64,000 bases of DNA from Vogesella fluminis (GTDB lineage: Bacteria > Pseudomonadota > Gammaproteobacteria > Burkholderiales > Chromobacteriaceae), in the NCBI RefSeq assembly GCF_014652335.1, contig NZ_BMYP01000008.1:45827-109826 (forward strand), given 5' to 3'. Within the stretch, counting starts at the first letter, position 1, and the number at the start of each line of letters is the position of its first letter. The position numbers and the translations under genes are program-made. A model generated the notes under the pieces. That model had not been told where the DNA came from. It did no database searches and saw only the letters and a list, made by a program, of their open reading frames with translations. Shown one piece after another: positions 28,678 to 39,519 of the stretch.

Positions 28678-30534
28678 TCAGACGCGCTGCTGCCGCACTG
28701 CCTGCTCGTAGCGGTCGCGTGCCGCGTTCACCTCGCTGCGCTCCGACACCTGCGGAATGCCCACCTGCCACCAGCTGCCGCCTTCCGGCGTGCACTGCGG
28801 GCCGTCCACCTGCAGGCTGATCAGATAGCTCTTCGTCGATGCACGCGCACGCTGCATCGCCGCTTCCAGCTCCGCCACCGTGCGCACCGTTTCCGCCGCC
28901 GCGCCCAGCGAGCGGGCGTTCATTTCGAAATCGATGCTCGGCGCGCCGTCCGGCCCGGTCAGGCAGTGCTCGTACATATTGTTGAACTGCGCGCCGCCGC
29001 AGGCCTGCTGCAGACGGTTGATGCAGGCGTAGCCGGCGTTGTCCAGCAGCACCACGATGATCTTGTGCCCCAGCATCACCGAGGTGGCCAGCTCGTTGTT
29101 GAGCATCATGTAGCTGCCGTCGCCCACCATCACGATCACCTCGCGCTCGGGCTGCGCCATCTTGGCGCCCAGCCCGCCGGCCACTTCGTAACCCATGCAG
29201 GAGTAGCCGTATTCCATGTGGTAACCACCGGGACGGCTGGTGCGCCACAGCTTGTGCAGCTCGGCCGGCAAGGTACCCGCCGCGCACACCACGATATCGT
29301 TGGCGGTGGAATCGGCCGCCGAGGCCTGCACCGCGCCGATGGCTTCGGCGTAGGTCGGCAGCGCGGCACGCGGGCTGACCACGATTTCCGCCACCTGGCG
29401 ACGCCAGGCGTCGCACAGCCGCCGCGCCTGCGTGTCCCACGCCGCCTCGCTGTGCCAGTCACCCAGCGCGGCAGAGAGTGCCGTCAGGCCGGCCGTGGCG
29501 TCAGCCTGGATGCTGCAGCCGCCCCACTTGATGGCATCAAAAGTATTGACGTTGATCGACAGCAGTTTGGCCTGCGCGTACAGCGTGTGCGAGCCGGTGG
29601 TGAAATCCTGCAGCCGGGTGCCGACCGCCAGCACCACGTCGGCGTCCTGTGCCAGCGCGTTGGCCGCCGGCGAGCCGGTGACGCCGATGGAACCGGCCAG
29701 CAGCGGGTGATCCCACGCCAGCGCACCCTTGCCGCCGTGGGTCTCACCCACCGGAATACCGTGCCTGTCGACAAACTGGCGCAGCGCGGCTACCCCGCCC
29801 TGGCTGTACAGCACGCCGCCGCCGGTGACGATCAGCGGCCGCTTGGCGTTTTTCAGGATCGCGGCCAGTTCCGCCACTTCGGCGGCCTCGGCCGGCGGCT
29901 GGCGGAAGCGGATGGTACGTTCGTTAAAGAACGATTCCGGCCAGTCATGCGCCAGCGCCTGCACGTCCTGCGGCAGCGCCAGCGTCACCGGGCCGCACAG
30001 CGCCGGGTCGGTGAGGTAGGCAATGGCACGCGGCAGCGCGGTCAGCAGCTGCTCCGGTACCACGATGCGGTCGAAATAGCGCGACACCGGGCGCAGGGTG
30101 TCGGCGGCGGAGACGCCGCCGTCGTGGAAGTCTTCCACCTGCTGCAGCACCGGGTCCGGTGCGCGGGTGATGAAGATGTCGCCCGGCAACAGCAGCATCG
30201 GCAGGCGGTTGACGTGCGCGGTGGCCGCGGCGGTCACCAGGTTGTTGCAGCCGGGGCCGATCGAGGTGGTCACCGCCATCATGCGGCGGCGGAAGTGCGC
30301 CTTGGCATAGGCAGCGGCAGCCAGCGCCATGCCCTGCTCGTTGTGGGCGCGGAAGGTGGGCAGCGCATCGCGCATCGCGTACAGCGCCTCGCCGAGACCC
30401 GCCACGTTGCCGTGGCCGAAAATCGCCCACACCCCGCCAAAAAGCTGCTCACGCGTGCCGTCTTCGGCCACCACATACTGCGCGGCCAGATAGCGCACCA
30501 GCGCCTGGGCCACCGTCAAGCGTACTGTCTTCAC
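28678..30534 (-). CDS. iolD: 3D-(3,5/4)-trihydroxycyclohexane-1,2-dione hydrolase
   Basis: A 618-residue ThDP-dependent ring-opening enzyme of the acetolactate synthase superfamily: GHGNVAGLGEAL, the central FAD-like domain, and the ThDP/Mg motif VGDGSYMMLNNELAT with ILLDNAGY-type continuation. The GTG at 30534 is preferred to the ATG at 30552 because AAGGAG lies 6 bases upstream and the protein then begins MKTVRLTVAQALVRYLAAQ like its relatives. Separate promoter with an IolR-like palindrome, own terminator. Confidence 0.94.
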   Translation of the reverse strand: MKTVRLTVAQALVRYLAAQYVVAEDGTREQLFGGVWAIFGHGNVAGLGEALYAMRDALPTFRAHNEQGMALAAAAYAKAHFRRRMMAVTTSIGPGCNNLVTAAATAHVNRLPMLLLPGDIFITRAPDPVLQQVEDFHDGGVSAADTLRPVSRYFDRIVVPEQLLTALPRAIAYLTDPALCGPVTLALPQDVQALAHDWPESFFNERTIRFRQPPAEAAEVAELAAILKNAKRPLIVTGGGVLYSQGGVAALRQFVDRHGIPVGETHGGKGALAWDHPLLAGSIGVTGSPAANALAQDADVVLAVGTRLQDFTTGSHTLYAQAKLLSINVNTFDAIKWGGCSIQADATAGLTALSAALGDWHSEAAWDTQARRLCDAWRRQVAEIVVSPRAALPTYAEAIGAVQASAADSTANDIVVCAAGTLPAELHKLWRTSRPGGYHMEYGYSCMGYEVAGGLGAKMAQPEREVIVMVGDGSYMMLNNELATSVMLGHKIIVVLLDNAGYACINRLQQACGGAQFNNMYEHCLTGPDGAPSIDFEMNARSLGAAAETVRTVAELEAAMQRARASTKSYLISLQVDGPQCTPEGGSWWQVGIPQVSERSEVNAARDRYEQAVRQQRV

Positions 30535-30655
30535 CTTTGTCTCCTTGTCCATGCGGCCTGCCGTGGGCCGTTACGCCGCCGTCAGCGTGCGGCTACCTGC
30601 TCACGATATAGGAACGGCGCCTTTTTGCAAAATATTTTCTTAAATTTAAATTGAT

Positions 30656-30669
30656 AGAAATTAATTTCG
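30656..30669. promoter_or_regulatory. Putative IolR operator 3 (iolD promoter, variant)
   Basis: AGAAATTAATTTCG, two differences from the other three sites, 122 bases upstream of the iolD start in an AT-rich gap. Confidence 0.6.
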
Positions 30670-30696
30670 CAACGTCGATTGCGCCTATGTCAGCCA

Positions 30697-31749
30697 TCAG
30701 CCCAGATACGGCTGCTGCCCCATGTTCTCCGGCAGATACAGCCGGAACTCGCCAGCCAGCGAGACGGAGGCATCCGCCGGCGCCATCTCCAGCGCAGCCA
30801 GCACATGCTGCAGCGCGCGGATGGCCTGCGTGTCCGGGTCCTGATCGATCACCACATCCAGCAGCCCCTGCTGCATATACAGACGGTGGTCGTCGGAAAT
30901 CTCGTGCGTCACCCAGCACACCTTGTCCAGCGCGAAGCGGCGCAGCGCGGCCTCGATGCCGGGCGAGCCGGCCCCGGTATTGTAGATACCGGCGATCACG
31001 TCGCCGCGCTGGAAGGCCTGGCTCACCGCCCAGTAGCACTTGTCCGGGTCGTCGTGGGTTTCGCTGCTGCGGGCATCGCATTCCAGCTCGGGAAACTGCG
31101 CTGCCAGCACATCGCGGCAACCGCTGCTGCGCTCGATATGGCCACGGTAGTCGCGGCGGCTACTCAACAGCAGGATGCGGCCAACCTTGCGGCACAGCCG
31201 CCCCAGCAGATAGCCGGCAGTGCGGCCGGCGGCGTAGTTGTCGATGCCGACATAACAGGCGCCCGCCACCTCGTCCACCCGTGTCACCACCAGCGCGATG
31301 TGCTCGCCACGCGCGCGCGCCTGCTGCAGCGCCGCCCGCACCGCCGGCGTATCCGGCGCCGCCACGATCAGCGCCTGGCGCTGATGACGGCGCTGGGTGA
31401 TGGCGCGCAGCAGCGCCGCCTCGTCCTGATCCGGCGTCCACAGCCGGTGCACCACCAGCCGCTTGTCCAGCATCGCCACCCCGCGCTGCAGCGCCTGATT
31501 GAGGCGCAGGAAGAATGGCGAGCGGTTGTCCGGCAACACGATGTCGATGTGGATCAGCCCGTGGCGGGTGTCCGGCAACAGCCGCGGCACGCCCAGCTGC
31601 CGCGCCGCCGCCACCACTTGCGCCCGCGCCCGCGCCGACACGCTGCCGCGCTCGTTCAGCACCCGGTCCACGGTGGCGACGCTGACACCGGCCAATGCCG
31701 CAATCTCGACAAAACGCGCGGTTTTCTTGCGGCGAGGGGAACTGTCCAT
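30697..31749 (-). CDS. LacI-family transcriptional regulator
   Basis: A 350-residue repressor-type protein. The LacI helix-turn-helix TARFVEIAALAGVSVATVDRVLNERGSVS lies near residues 10-38, followed by a periplasmic-binding-protein-like effector domain (HIDIVLPDNRSPFFLRLNQAL, YVGIDNYAAGRTAGYLL, AGIYNTGAGSPGIEAAL). It is divergent from iolH-iolI-iolG, with a perfect palindrome between them, so it most likely controls those three genes and itself. One internal GCGGCCAACCTT is at 31177. Confidence 0.88.
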   Translation of the reverse strand: MDSSPRRKKTARFVEIAALAGVSVATVDRVLNERGSVSARARAQVVAAARQLGVPRLLPDTRHGLIHIDIVLPDNRSPFFLRLNQALQRGVAMLDKRLVVHRLWTPDQDEAALLRAITQRRHQRQALIVAAPDTPAVRAALQQARARGEHIALVVTRVDEVAGACYVGIDNYAAGRTAGYLLGRLCRKVGRILLLSSRRDYRGHIERSSGCRDVLAAQFPELECDARSSETHDDPDKCYWAVSQAFQRGDVIAGIYNTGAGSPGIEAALRRFALDKVCWVTHEISDDHRLYMQQGLLDVVIDQDPDTQAIRALQHVLAALEMAPADASVSLAGEFRLYLPENMGQQPYLG

Positions 31750-31851
31750 CTATGGCTCCGTAACGGTAACAGCTGGCCGGCAGCAGTGCGGCACAGCCGG
31801 GCGGCGGCGTCAGCATCATCCTGCCGCGCTGGCCGTCAGCTTAATCCCATA

Positions 31852-31869
31852 TTGACGATTTATCGTCAA
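31852..31869. promoter_or_regulatory. Putative LacI-type operator
   Basis: TTGACGATTTATCGTCAA, a perfect 18-base palindrome about 100 bases from both the LacI-type gene and iolH, with a further TGTTGACGAC half-site nearby. No AGAAATTTATTTCT is seen here, so this promoter looks separate from the RpiR-type control. Confidence 0.72.
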
Positions 31870-31966
31870 CAACAGTGCTGCCATTTCTGTTGACGACCTC
31901 TAGATTTAGCCAACACCAGCCCCCGACACAGGGTGCGGCCAACACTAAAAACCGGAGGAGATCATC

Positions 31967-32866
31967 ATGAAACTTGCACTCGACCCCTACATGCACCGCC
32001 ACCTCAGCCTGCCGGCGCTGGTGCAGAAAACCGCCGAGCTGGGCTATGACCAGATCGAGCTGTCGCCCCGTGCCGACTTCCTCGACTGGTGGGTGATGCC
32101 GCGCGCCCACTCCGGCCGCATCGCCGAGTTCAAGCGCGCGCTGCGCGAGCATGGTGTTGGTCTGGCCACCCTGCAGCCGATGTATCGCTGGGCCAGCCCG
32201 GTCGAGGACGAGCGCCAGTGGGCGCTGAAGTGCTGGAAGAAGGCCATTGAAGTGGCGGTGGAAATGGACTGCCGGTTGATGATTTCCGAATTCGGCCGTG
32301 GCGCCTCGCCGGAGCGTTCGGTCGGCCAGGGCGCCGGCGCCAACACCCGCGAAATGTGCGAGGCCGCCTGGTGGCGTTCGATGGAAGAGCTGGTGCCGAT
32401 ATTCGAACGCGAAGGCATCACCCTGTCGGTGGAGCCGCACCCGGAAGACTGGGTGGAGACGCTGGCCCCGGCGCTGGACATCGTGCGCGTGCTCGGTTCG
32501 GCCAACGTCAAGCTGTCCTACATCGCCCCGCACACCTTCTATTACGGCGACGACATGGCCGCCATGCTGCGCGAGGCCGCCCCGGTGCTGGCGCATGTGC
32601 GCGTGGCCGACACCTTCAACCACAAGGCCAGCTCGCAGCTGCGCTACATCGTCAACCCGCCGGGTTCCAGCCATATCCGCGTGCACCAGCACCTGGACAT
32701 CGGCCAGGGCGAGATCGACTGGGAGGTGTTTTTCGCCACCCTGGCCGACATCGGCTTCGACGGCGTGCTGTCGTCCTGCGTGTTCGCCTGGGAAGAACGC
32801 GCCGACGAATCCTCCCGCTTCATGCGCCAGGAGATCCAGCGCTACCTCGACAAGTACCAGCGCTAA
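31967..32866 (+). CDS. iolH: IolH-like sugar phosphate isomerase/epimerase
   Basis: A 299-residue TIM barrel (AP endonuclease 2 fold): MKLALDPYMHRHLSLPALV, YDQIELSPRADFL, LSVEPHPEDWVET, LSYIAPHTFYYGDDMAAM, VHQHLDIGQGEIDWEVFF. Close to IolH of Bacillus inositol operons, whose exact reaction is unsettled. First gene of the LacI-type unit; preceded by CGGAGGAG. Confidence 0.85.
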   Translation: MKLALDPYMHRHLSLPALVQKTAELGYDQIELSPRADFLDWWVMPRAHSGRIAEFKRALREHGVGLATLQPMYRWASPVEDERQWALKCWKKAIEVAVEMDCRLMISEFGRGASPERSVGQGAGANTREMCEAAWWRSMEELVPIFEREGITLSVEPHPEDWVETLAPALDIVRVLGSANVKLSYIAPHTFYYGDDMAAMLREAAPVLAHVRVADTFNHKASSQLRYIVNPPGSSHIRVHQHLDIGQGEIDWEVFFATLADIGFDGVLSSCVFAWEERADESSRFMRQEIQRYLDKYQR

Positions 32867-33019
32867 GGCACCACTCACAACCCCCCTGATGCTGCGTTGC
32901 GCCGCCTTGCCTCAGCCATTGCATTAGGTTTTGTGAGCAGTGCTCTGTTTTTCTGCCTCCCCGCGCCTGCCGCGGGGCGGGCCCCGCTTTGCCTAAAAAA
33001 CCAGAAGGAGACATCAACC

Positions 33020-33838
33020 ATGAGCCGCATCGACTTTGCCATCAACCGCATCAGCGCACCGCGCCTGTCGTTCCACGACTACCTGGCCATGTGCCAGCGC
33101 CTGGGCGTGTCCACCATCGAGATCCGCAACGACCTGAACGGCGTGGAGATCAGCGACGGCACCAGTCCGGCCGCCATCCGCGACGCCGCGCAGGCCGCCA
33201 ATATCCGCATCCGCTCCATCAACGCGCTGTACCCGTTCGATGTGTTTGATGCCGACCTGCAGGCGCGTGCGGTGAAACTGGCCGCCTACGCCCGCGACTG
33301 CGGCGCCGAGGCGCTGGTGATGTGCCCGCTGAACAGCTGGGAAGACAAGCGCAGCGCCAGCGAGCGTTACCGCGACCTGGTAAACGCGCTGCAGCAGCTG
33401 CGCCCGATTCTGGACGACCACGGCATCAGCGGCCTGGTGGAGCCGCTGGGCTTCGAGGAGTGCTCGCTGCGCCGCAAGTCCGACGCGGTGAAAGCGATTT
33501 TCGATGCCGCCGGCGAGCACCACTACCAGCTGGTGCACGACACCTTCCACCACCACCTGTCCGGTGAAGACATTTTCTACCCCGAGCTGACCGGCCTGGT
33601 GCACATCTCCGGGGTGGAATCGACAGCACTGGCCGACAACCAGATGCGCGACGGCCACCGCGTGCTGGTGGGCGATGCCGACCGCCTGGGCAACCTGCGC
33701 CAGCTGGCCATTCTGCTGCAGCGCGGCTACGACGGCGTGGTGTCGTTCGAGCCGTTTGCCGCCGAGATCATGGAAGCCAGCGACAGCGAAGCCCTGCTGC
33801 GCAGCAGCATGGACTACATCCGCCACTCGCTGAGCTGA
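33020..33838 (+). CDS. iolI: IolI-like inosose isomerase
   Basis: A 272-residue TIM barrel of the same superfamily: FAINRISAPRLSFHDYLAM, VSTIEIRNDLNGVEI, LVEPLGFEECSLR, YQLVHDTFHHHL, GDADRLGNLRQLA. IolI interconverts 2-keto-myo-inositol and 1-keto-D-chiro-inositol. ATG 33020 with AGAAGGAG upstream; in-frame codons further upstream would add unrelated residues. It lies 153 bases after iolH. Confidence 0.85.
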   Translation: MSRIDFAINRISAPRLSFHDYLAMCQRLGVSTIEIRNDLNGVEISDGTSPAAIRDAAQAANIRIRSINALYPFDVFDADLQARAVKLAAYARDCGAEALVMCPLNSWEDKRSASERYRDLVNALQQLRPILDDHGISGLVEPLGFEECSLRRKSDAVKAIFDAAGEHHYQLVHDTFHHHLSGEDIFYPELTGLVHISGVESTALADNQMRDGHRVLVGDADRLGNLRQLAILLQRGYDGVVSFEPFAAEIMEASDSEALLRSSMDYIRHSLS

Positions 33839-33850
33839 ACCGCAACCGCA

Positions 33851-33883
33851 CAAGGTTGGCCGCAAGCCCTGCGGCCAACCTTG
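33851..33883. repeat. Inverted pair of uptake-like words after iolI
   Basis: CAAGGTTGGCCGCA and TGCGGCCAACCTTG, perfect arms around 5 bases, 13 bases past the iolI stop. It may act as a terminator or an mRNA-stabilising hairpin between iolI and iolG. Confidence 0.85.
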
Positions 33884-33915
33884 ACCCAACCGCAACAACA
33901 CCAGCAACTACATAG

Positions 33916-34941
<1,026 letters not shown>

Positions 34942-35059
34942 GCGAAAACACAGCCGCCGGCTGCCGCACGACCCCTGTCAGGGTGGCGGCAGCCGGTGCG
35001 CTGTTGCGTAGCAGGCACAATAAACAGCTGGTCAAATTTTTCTATTAAATTACTATTTG

Positions 35060-35073
35060 AGAAATTTATTTCT
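35060..35073. promoter_or_regulatory. Putative IolR operator 4
   Basis: AGAAATTTATTTCT in an AT-rich stretch 93 bases upstream of the dehydrogenase at 35166, identical to sites 1 and 2. Confidence 0.75.
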
Positions 35074-35165
35074 AAACATATACTGCGCTGACAACACAGG
35101 CCCACCCGCAACGGGTGTCAGCGCAGAATGGTCTGCGCGAGGCTGATAATCCCCCGGAGACCACC

Positions 35166-36152
35166 ATGATCGACGTAGCCCTGTTCGGCGCTGGCCGTAT
35201 CGGCAAGATTCACGCGGCCAACCTGTTTGCGCACCAAGGCGTGCGCCTGAAATACGTGGTGGACACCCACGCACCGTCCGCCGCCGCACTGGCCGAACAA
35301 TACGGCGCCAGCGTCACCGACACCGATACCGCGCTGAATGACGCCAGCGTCGGCGCCGTGGTGATTGCCAGCAGCACCGACACCCATGCCGAGCTGATCC
35401 TGCGCGCCGCCGCCGCCGGCAAGGCCATCTTCTGCGAAAAACCGGTCGATCTCGACCTGGCCCGCGCCCGCGACTGCGCCGCCGCGGTGGCTGCGGCCAA
35501 GGTGCCGTGCCTGATCGGCTTCCAGCGCCGCTACGACCCGACCTTTGCCGCGGTGAAGGCGCGCATCGACGCCGGCGAGATCGGCAGCCCGGAAATGCTG
35601 ATCGTCACCAGCCGCGACCCGGGCGCCCCGCCGGTGGACTACATCAAGCGCTCCGGCGGCATCTTCAAGGACATGCTGATTCACGACTTCGACATCTGCC
35701 GCTGGATTCTGGCCGATGAAGTGGTAAGCGTGCACGCCAGCGCCAGCGTGCTGACCGACCCGGCCATCGCCGACGCCGGCGATGCCGACTGCACCGCGGT
35801 GACCCTGCGCACCAGGAGCGGCCGCCTGTGCCAGATCAACACCACCCGCCGCGCCGCCTACGGCTACGACCAGCGCTTCGAGGTGCAGGGCAGCCTCGGC
35901 ATGCTGCAGGCCGGCAACCACCGTCCGACCGAAGTCACCGCCTACAGCAGCAAGCAGGTGGCCACCGACCTGCCGGAGCACTTCTTCCTGGAACGCTACC
36001 AGGCCGCCTACGCCGGCGAGATGGCGCACTTCTTCCGCGTCATTACCCAGGGCGAGACGCCGCGCACCACGGTGCAGGACGGCGTGAAGGCACTGGAGCT
36101 GGCCGACGCCGCCACCCGCTCGTGGCAGGAAGGCCGCATCATCGCCCTGTAA
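35166..36152 (+). CDS. iolG: Second inositol dehydrogenase (GFO/IDH/MocA family)
   Basis: A 328-residue protein: ALFGAGRIGKIHAANL, FCEKPVDLDLARARD, GFQRRYDPTFAAVKA, HDFDICRWILADEV. It is preceded by an IolR-type palindrome, unlike the gene at 33928. Probable NAD-dependent oxidation of myo-inositol or another isomer. ATG 35166 follows CGGAGACCACC; an in-frame ATG-like codon 51 bases upstream is not needed. Confidence 0.85.
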   Translation: MIDVALFGAGRIGKIHAANLFAHQGVRLKYVVDTHAPSAAALAEQYGASVTDTDTALNDASVGAVVIASSTDTHAELILRAAAAGKAIFCEKPVDLDLARARDCAAAVAAAKVPCLIGFQRRYDPTFAAVKARIDAGEIGSPEMLIVTSRDPGAPPVDYIKRSGGIFKDMLIHDFDICRWILADEVVSVHASASVLTDPAIADAGDADCTAVTLRTRSGRLCQINTTRRAAYGYDQRFEVQGSLGMLQAGNHRPTEVTAYSSKQVATDLPEHFFLERYQAAYAGEMAHFFRVITQGETPRTTVQDGVKALELADAATRSWQEGRIIAL

Positions 36153-36164
36153 ATCATTGCCAAA

Positions 36165-36267
36165 CCTGCTTGCAACCTCAGCCAAACCCGGGACTGCCGC
36201 GTGACAGCGGCCTGCATCGCCGCTGAAGGACGATAGGAGCGGCAGCCCCGGTTTTATCGCAAGCAGG
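36165..36267. other. Structured intergenic element (three-tier hairpin)
   Basis: CCTGCTTGC (36165-36173) pairs with GCAAGCAGG (36259-36267). Inside, AAACCCGGGACTGCCGC pairs with GCGGCAGCCCCGGTTTT (15 of 17 positions). Innermost, CAGCGGC pairs with GCCGCTG. The element fills almost the whole gap between two dehydrogenase genes of the same direction. It could be a folded RNA leader for the gene at 36294 or a palindromic repeat; no family is recognised. Confidence 0.6.
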
Positions 36268-36293
36268 ATTGGCGCCCAAATAAGGACCTCCCC

Positions 36294-37307
36294 GTGAGCA
36301 CAGTACGTATCGCCATCGTCGGCCTCGGCCGTCTCGGCCGCCGCCATGCGGCCAACCTGCAACAAACCCACCATGCCGAGCTGACCGCCGCCTGCAGCCC
36401 GGTGGCCGAGGAGCGCGACTGGGCCGCCACCGCCCTGCCCGGCGTGGCGCTGTATGCCGACTACGCCGAGGTGCTGGCCAATGCGGACGTCGATGCCGTG
36501 TTCCTGGTCACCCCTACCTCGCTGCACGCGGAACAGATCATCACCGCGCTCAAGGCCGGCAAGCACGTGTTCTGCGAAAAGCCGCTGGCGCTGAACGTGG
36601 AAGACTGCCTGGCGGTGGAAGCAGAAGCCGCGCGCCACCCGCAGCTGAAGGTGATGATCGGCTTCGTGCGCCGCTTCGACGCCAGCTACCGCGACGCCGC
36701 CGCCAAGCTGGCCGCCGGCAGCGTCGGCCGCCCCTACCTGCTGCGCTCGCAAACCTGCGACCGCAACGACGAGAGCGGCTTCTTCGTGCATTTCTCTGCC
36801 AGCAGCGGCGGCATTTTCATGGATTGCAGCATCCACGACATCGACTTGGCGCGCTGGCTGCTGGGCAATCCGCAACCGAAACGGGTGTGGGCCACCGGCA
36901 CCAATGCGCGGCACCCGGCGCTGGCCGAGCATCAGGACGTGGACAACGGCGTGGCGATGTGCGAGTTCGAGGGCGGCCAGCTGGCCTGCTTCTACGCCTC
37001 GCGCACCCAGGCGCACGGCCACGAGACGCTGACCGAGATCTTCGCCAGCGCAGGCCGCCTCAGCGTGGGCGCCAACCCGCGTGCCAACCGGGTGGAGATC
37101 AGCGACACGCACGGCGTGCGCAACGAGTGCGTGCAGGACTTCTACCAGCGCTTTGCCGACGCTTTCGTCACCGAGGCGCAGGTGTTCGTCGACACCATTC
37201 GCGACAACCGCCCGTCGCCGGTGACCCTGGCCGACGCACGCGAGGCTACCCGTATCGGCCTCGCCATCACCCAGGCCTTCCGCAGCGGCGAGGCGGTCAG
37301 CCTGTAA
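36294..37307 (+). CDS. Scyllo-inositol dehydrogenase-like oxidoreductase (GFO/IDH/MocA family)
   Basis: A 337-residue protein with GTG start and AAGGA upstream: AIVGLGRLGRRHAANL, FCEKPLALNVEDCL, GFVRRFDASYRDAA, DCSIHDIDLARWLLG. Similar in size and motif to IolX/IolW-type dehydrogenases that use scyllo-inositol or inosose. It is the third family member here and the last gene of the rightward iol unit, closed by a strong terminator. Confidence 0.82.
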   Translation: MSTVRIAIVGLGRLGRRHAANLQQTHHAELTAACSPVAEERDWAATALPGVALYADYAEVLANADVDAVFLVTPTSLHAEQIITALKAGKHVFCEKPLALNVEDCLAVEAEAARHPQLKVMIGFVRRFDASYRDAAAKLAAGSVGRPYLLRSQTCDRNDESGFFVHFSASSGGIFMDCSIHDIDLARWLLGNPQPKRVWATGTNARHPALAEHQDVDNGVAMCEFEGGQLACFYASRTQAHGHETLTEIFASAGRLSVGANPRANRVEISDTHGVRNECVQDFYQRFADAFVTEAQVFVDTIRDNRPSPVTLADAREATRIGLAITQAFRSGEAVSL

Positions 37308-37315
37308 GCACGCTG

Positions 37316-37363
37316 GCACGCAAAACGCCCGCCAGAGTTGACCCCGGCGGGCGTTTTGCGTGC
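37316..37363. terminator. Strong bidirectional terminator
   Basis: GCACGCAAAACGCCCGCC pairs perfectly with GGCGGGCGTTTTGCGTGC around 12 bases. It separates the convergent dehydrogenase and iron-uptake operons. Confidence 0.85.
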
Positions 37364-37379
37364 AGCGACAGCCTCGGCC

Positions 37380-37660
37380 TCAGTCCGGCTGCCACACGAT
37401 CTGCAGCGGCGCCTGCCGCGTCATCAGCGCCAGGTGGCTGTCCAGCACAGCCATCACCTGTTGCACCTGCGCCAGGCTGTCGCCGCTGCTGCGCAGACGC
37501 AGCCCGTCCGCGCCGCTTTCCAGCACACAGCTGCCGTAAGGGAAACAGACTTGCCCGCGCTGCGCGTCGAATTCCACCGGCACCTTGCGGGCAAAGTGCT
37601 TGCACAGCTTGAACAGGTAGGTGCCGGCGTGCGGTGTGGCCACCAATGCGTGGTAGTGAA

Positions 37661-37664
<4 letters not shown>
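37380..37664 (-). CDS. DUF2218 family protein
   Basis: A 94-residue protein: MIHYHALVATPHAGTYLFKLCKHFARKVPVEFD, FPYGSCVLES, LRLRSSGDSLAQVQQVMAVLDSHL. Matches the small DUF2218 family, found with siderophore uptake and reductase genes. Its ATG overlaps the ATPase stop (ATGA). A role after iron-chelate import, such as binding or reducing the chelate in the cytoplasm, is inference from context. Confidence 0.82.
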
Positions 37665-38454
<790 letters not shown>

Positions 38455-38458
<4 letters not shown>

Positions 38459-39519
38459 GCGGCGGCCCTCCGTCCCAGAATCAGCAGCATGAAGGCCGGC
38501 ACCCCGACCAGCGCGGTAACGATGCCGATGGGCACAATCAGCCCCGGGATCAGCGACTTGCTGGCAATGGAGGCCAGCGACAGCATCAGCGCGCCGCACA
38601 GCGTGCTAGCCGGCAGGAAGTAGCGATGCTGCTCTCCCACCAGCAGGCGGGCGATGTGCGGCCCGACCAGGCCGACAAAACCGATGGTGCCGACAAAGCA
38701 CAGCGCCACCGCGGTCAGCAGGCTGACTTCCACCAGGCAGGCACGGCGCACGCGCGCCACGTCCACGCCCAGGCTTTCCGCCTGCGCCTCGCCGCTGCGC
38801 AGCAGGGTCAGCGCCCAGGCACGACGCATCGCCAGGCAAAAGCACAGCAGCAGGGTCACCGCCACCAGTAGCACGTTGTGCCAGTCCGCCCGCCCCAGGC
38901 TGCCCATGCTCCAGAACACGATCTGCTCCAGCGCATTGCTGTCGGCCAGAAAGTGCATCAGCGACACCAGCGCCTCCAGCGCAAACATCAGGGCGATGCC
39001 GAACAGCACCAGCGAGTGGCTGCCGCCGCCGTGCCAGCGCAGCAGCAACAGGATCAGCGCGGTGGACAGCAGCGCCGCCAGAAAGGCACACGCCGGTATC
39101 AGCAGCTCGGCCGGCAGCCACGGCAGCGCCGGCACGAACACGATGGCCATGGCGGCGCCCAGCGTGGCCGCTGCCGCCAGCCCCAGCGTGAACGGGCTGG
39201 CCAGCGGGTTGTTCAGCACCGTCTGCATCTGCGCACCGGCAAGGCCCAGCGCGGCGCCGACGACCAGCGCCATGCAGGTGTACGGCAGGCGCACGTCGAA
39301 CAGGATCACCCGGTCGGCGACCTCCAGCGAGTCCGGAGCCAGCAAGCCCTGCACGATGTCTTGCAGCGGCAGGCCGGACGGGCCGGTAGCGATGTCCCAC
39401 AGCAGGCTCAGGCCCAGCGCGGCCCCCAGCAACAGCAGCACGGCGGCGCGGCGCAGGTTGGCCCGGTGGTAGCGTTGCGCCAGCGACAGCGGCGCATCCA
39501 GAGCAAGGGTCGTACTCAT
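38455..39519 (-). CDS. Iron-siderophore ABC transporter permease (FecCD family)
   Basis: A 354-residue permease with about ten helices: DVRLPYTCMALVVGAALGLAGAQMQTVLNNPLASPFTLG is the classic FecCD opening, and GTIGFVGLVGPHIARLL the coupling region. One protein serves as both halves, as a homodimer. The ATG at 39519 overlaps the binding-protein stop (ATGA). Confidence 0.93.

Noticed and set aside
35118..37319. A 733-codon minus-strand open frame
   Set aside because: Antisense to two well-supported GFO/IDH/MocA dehydrogenases; no recognisable protein.
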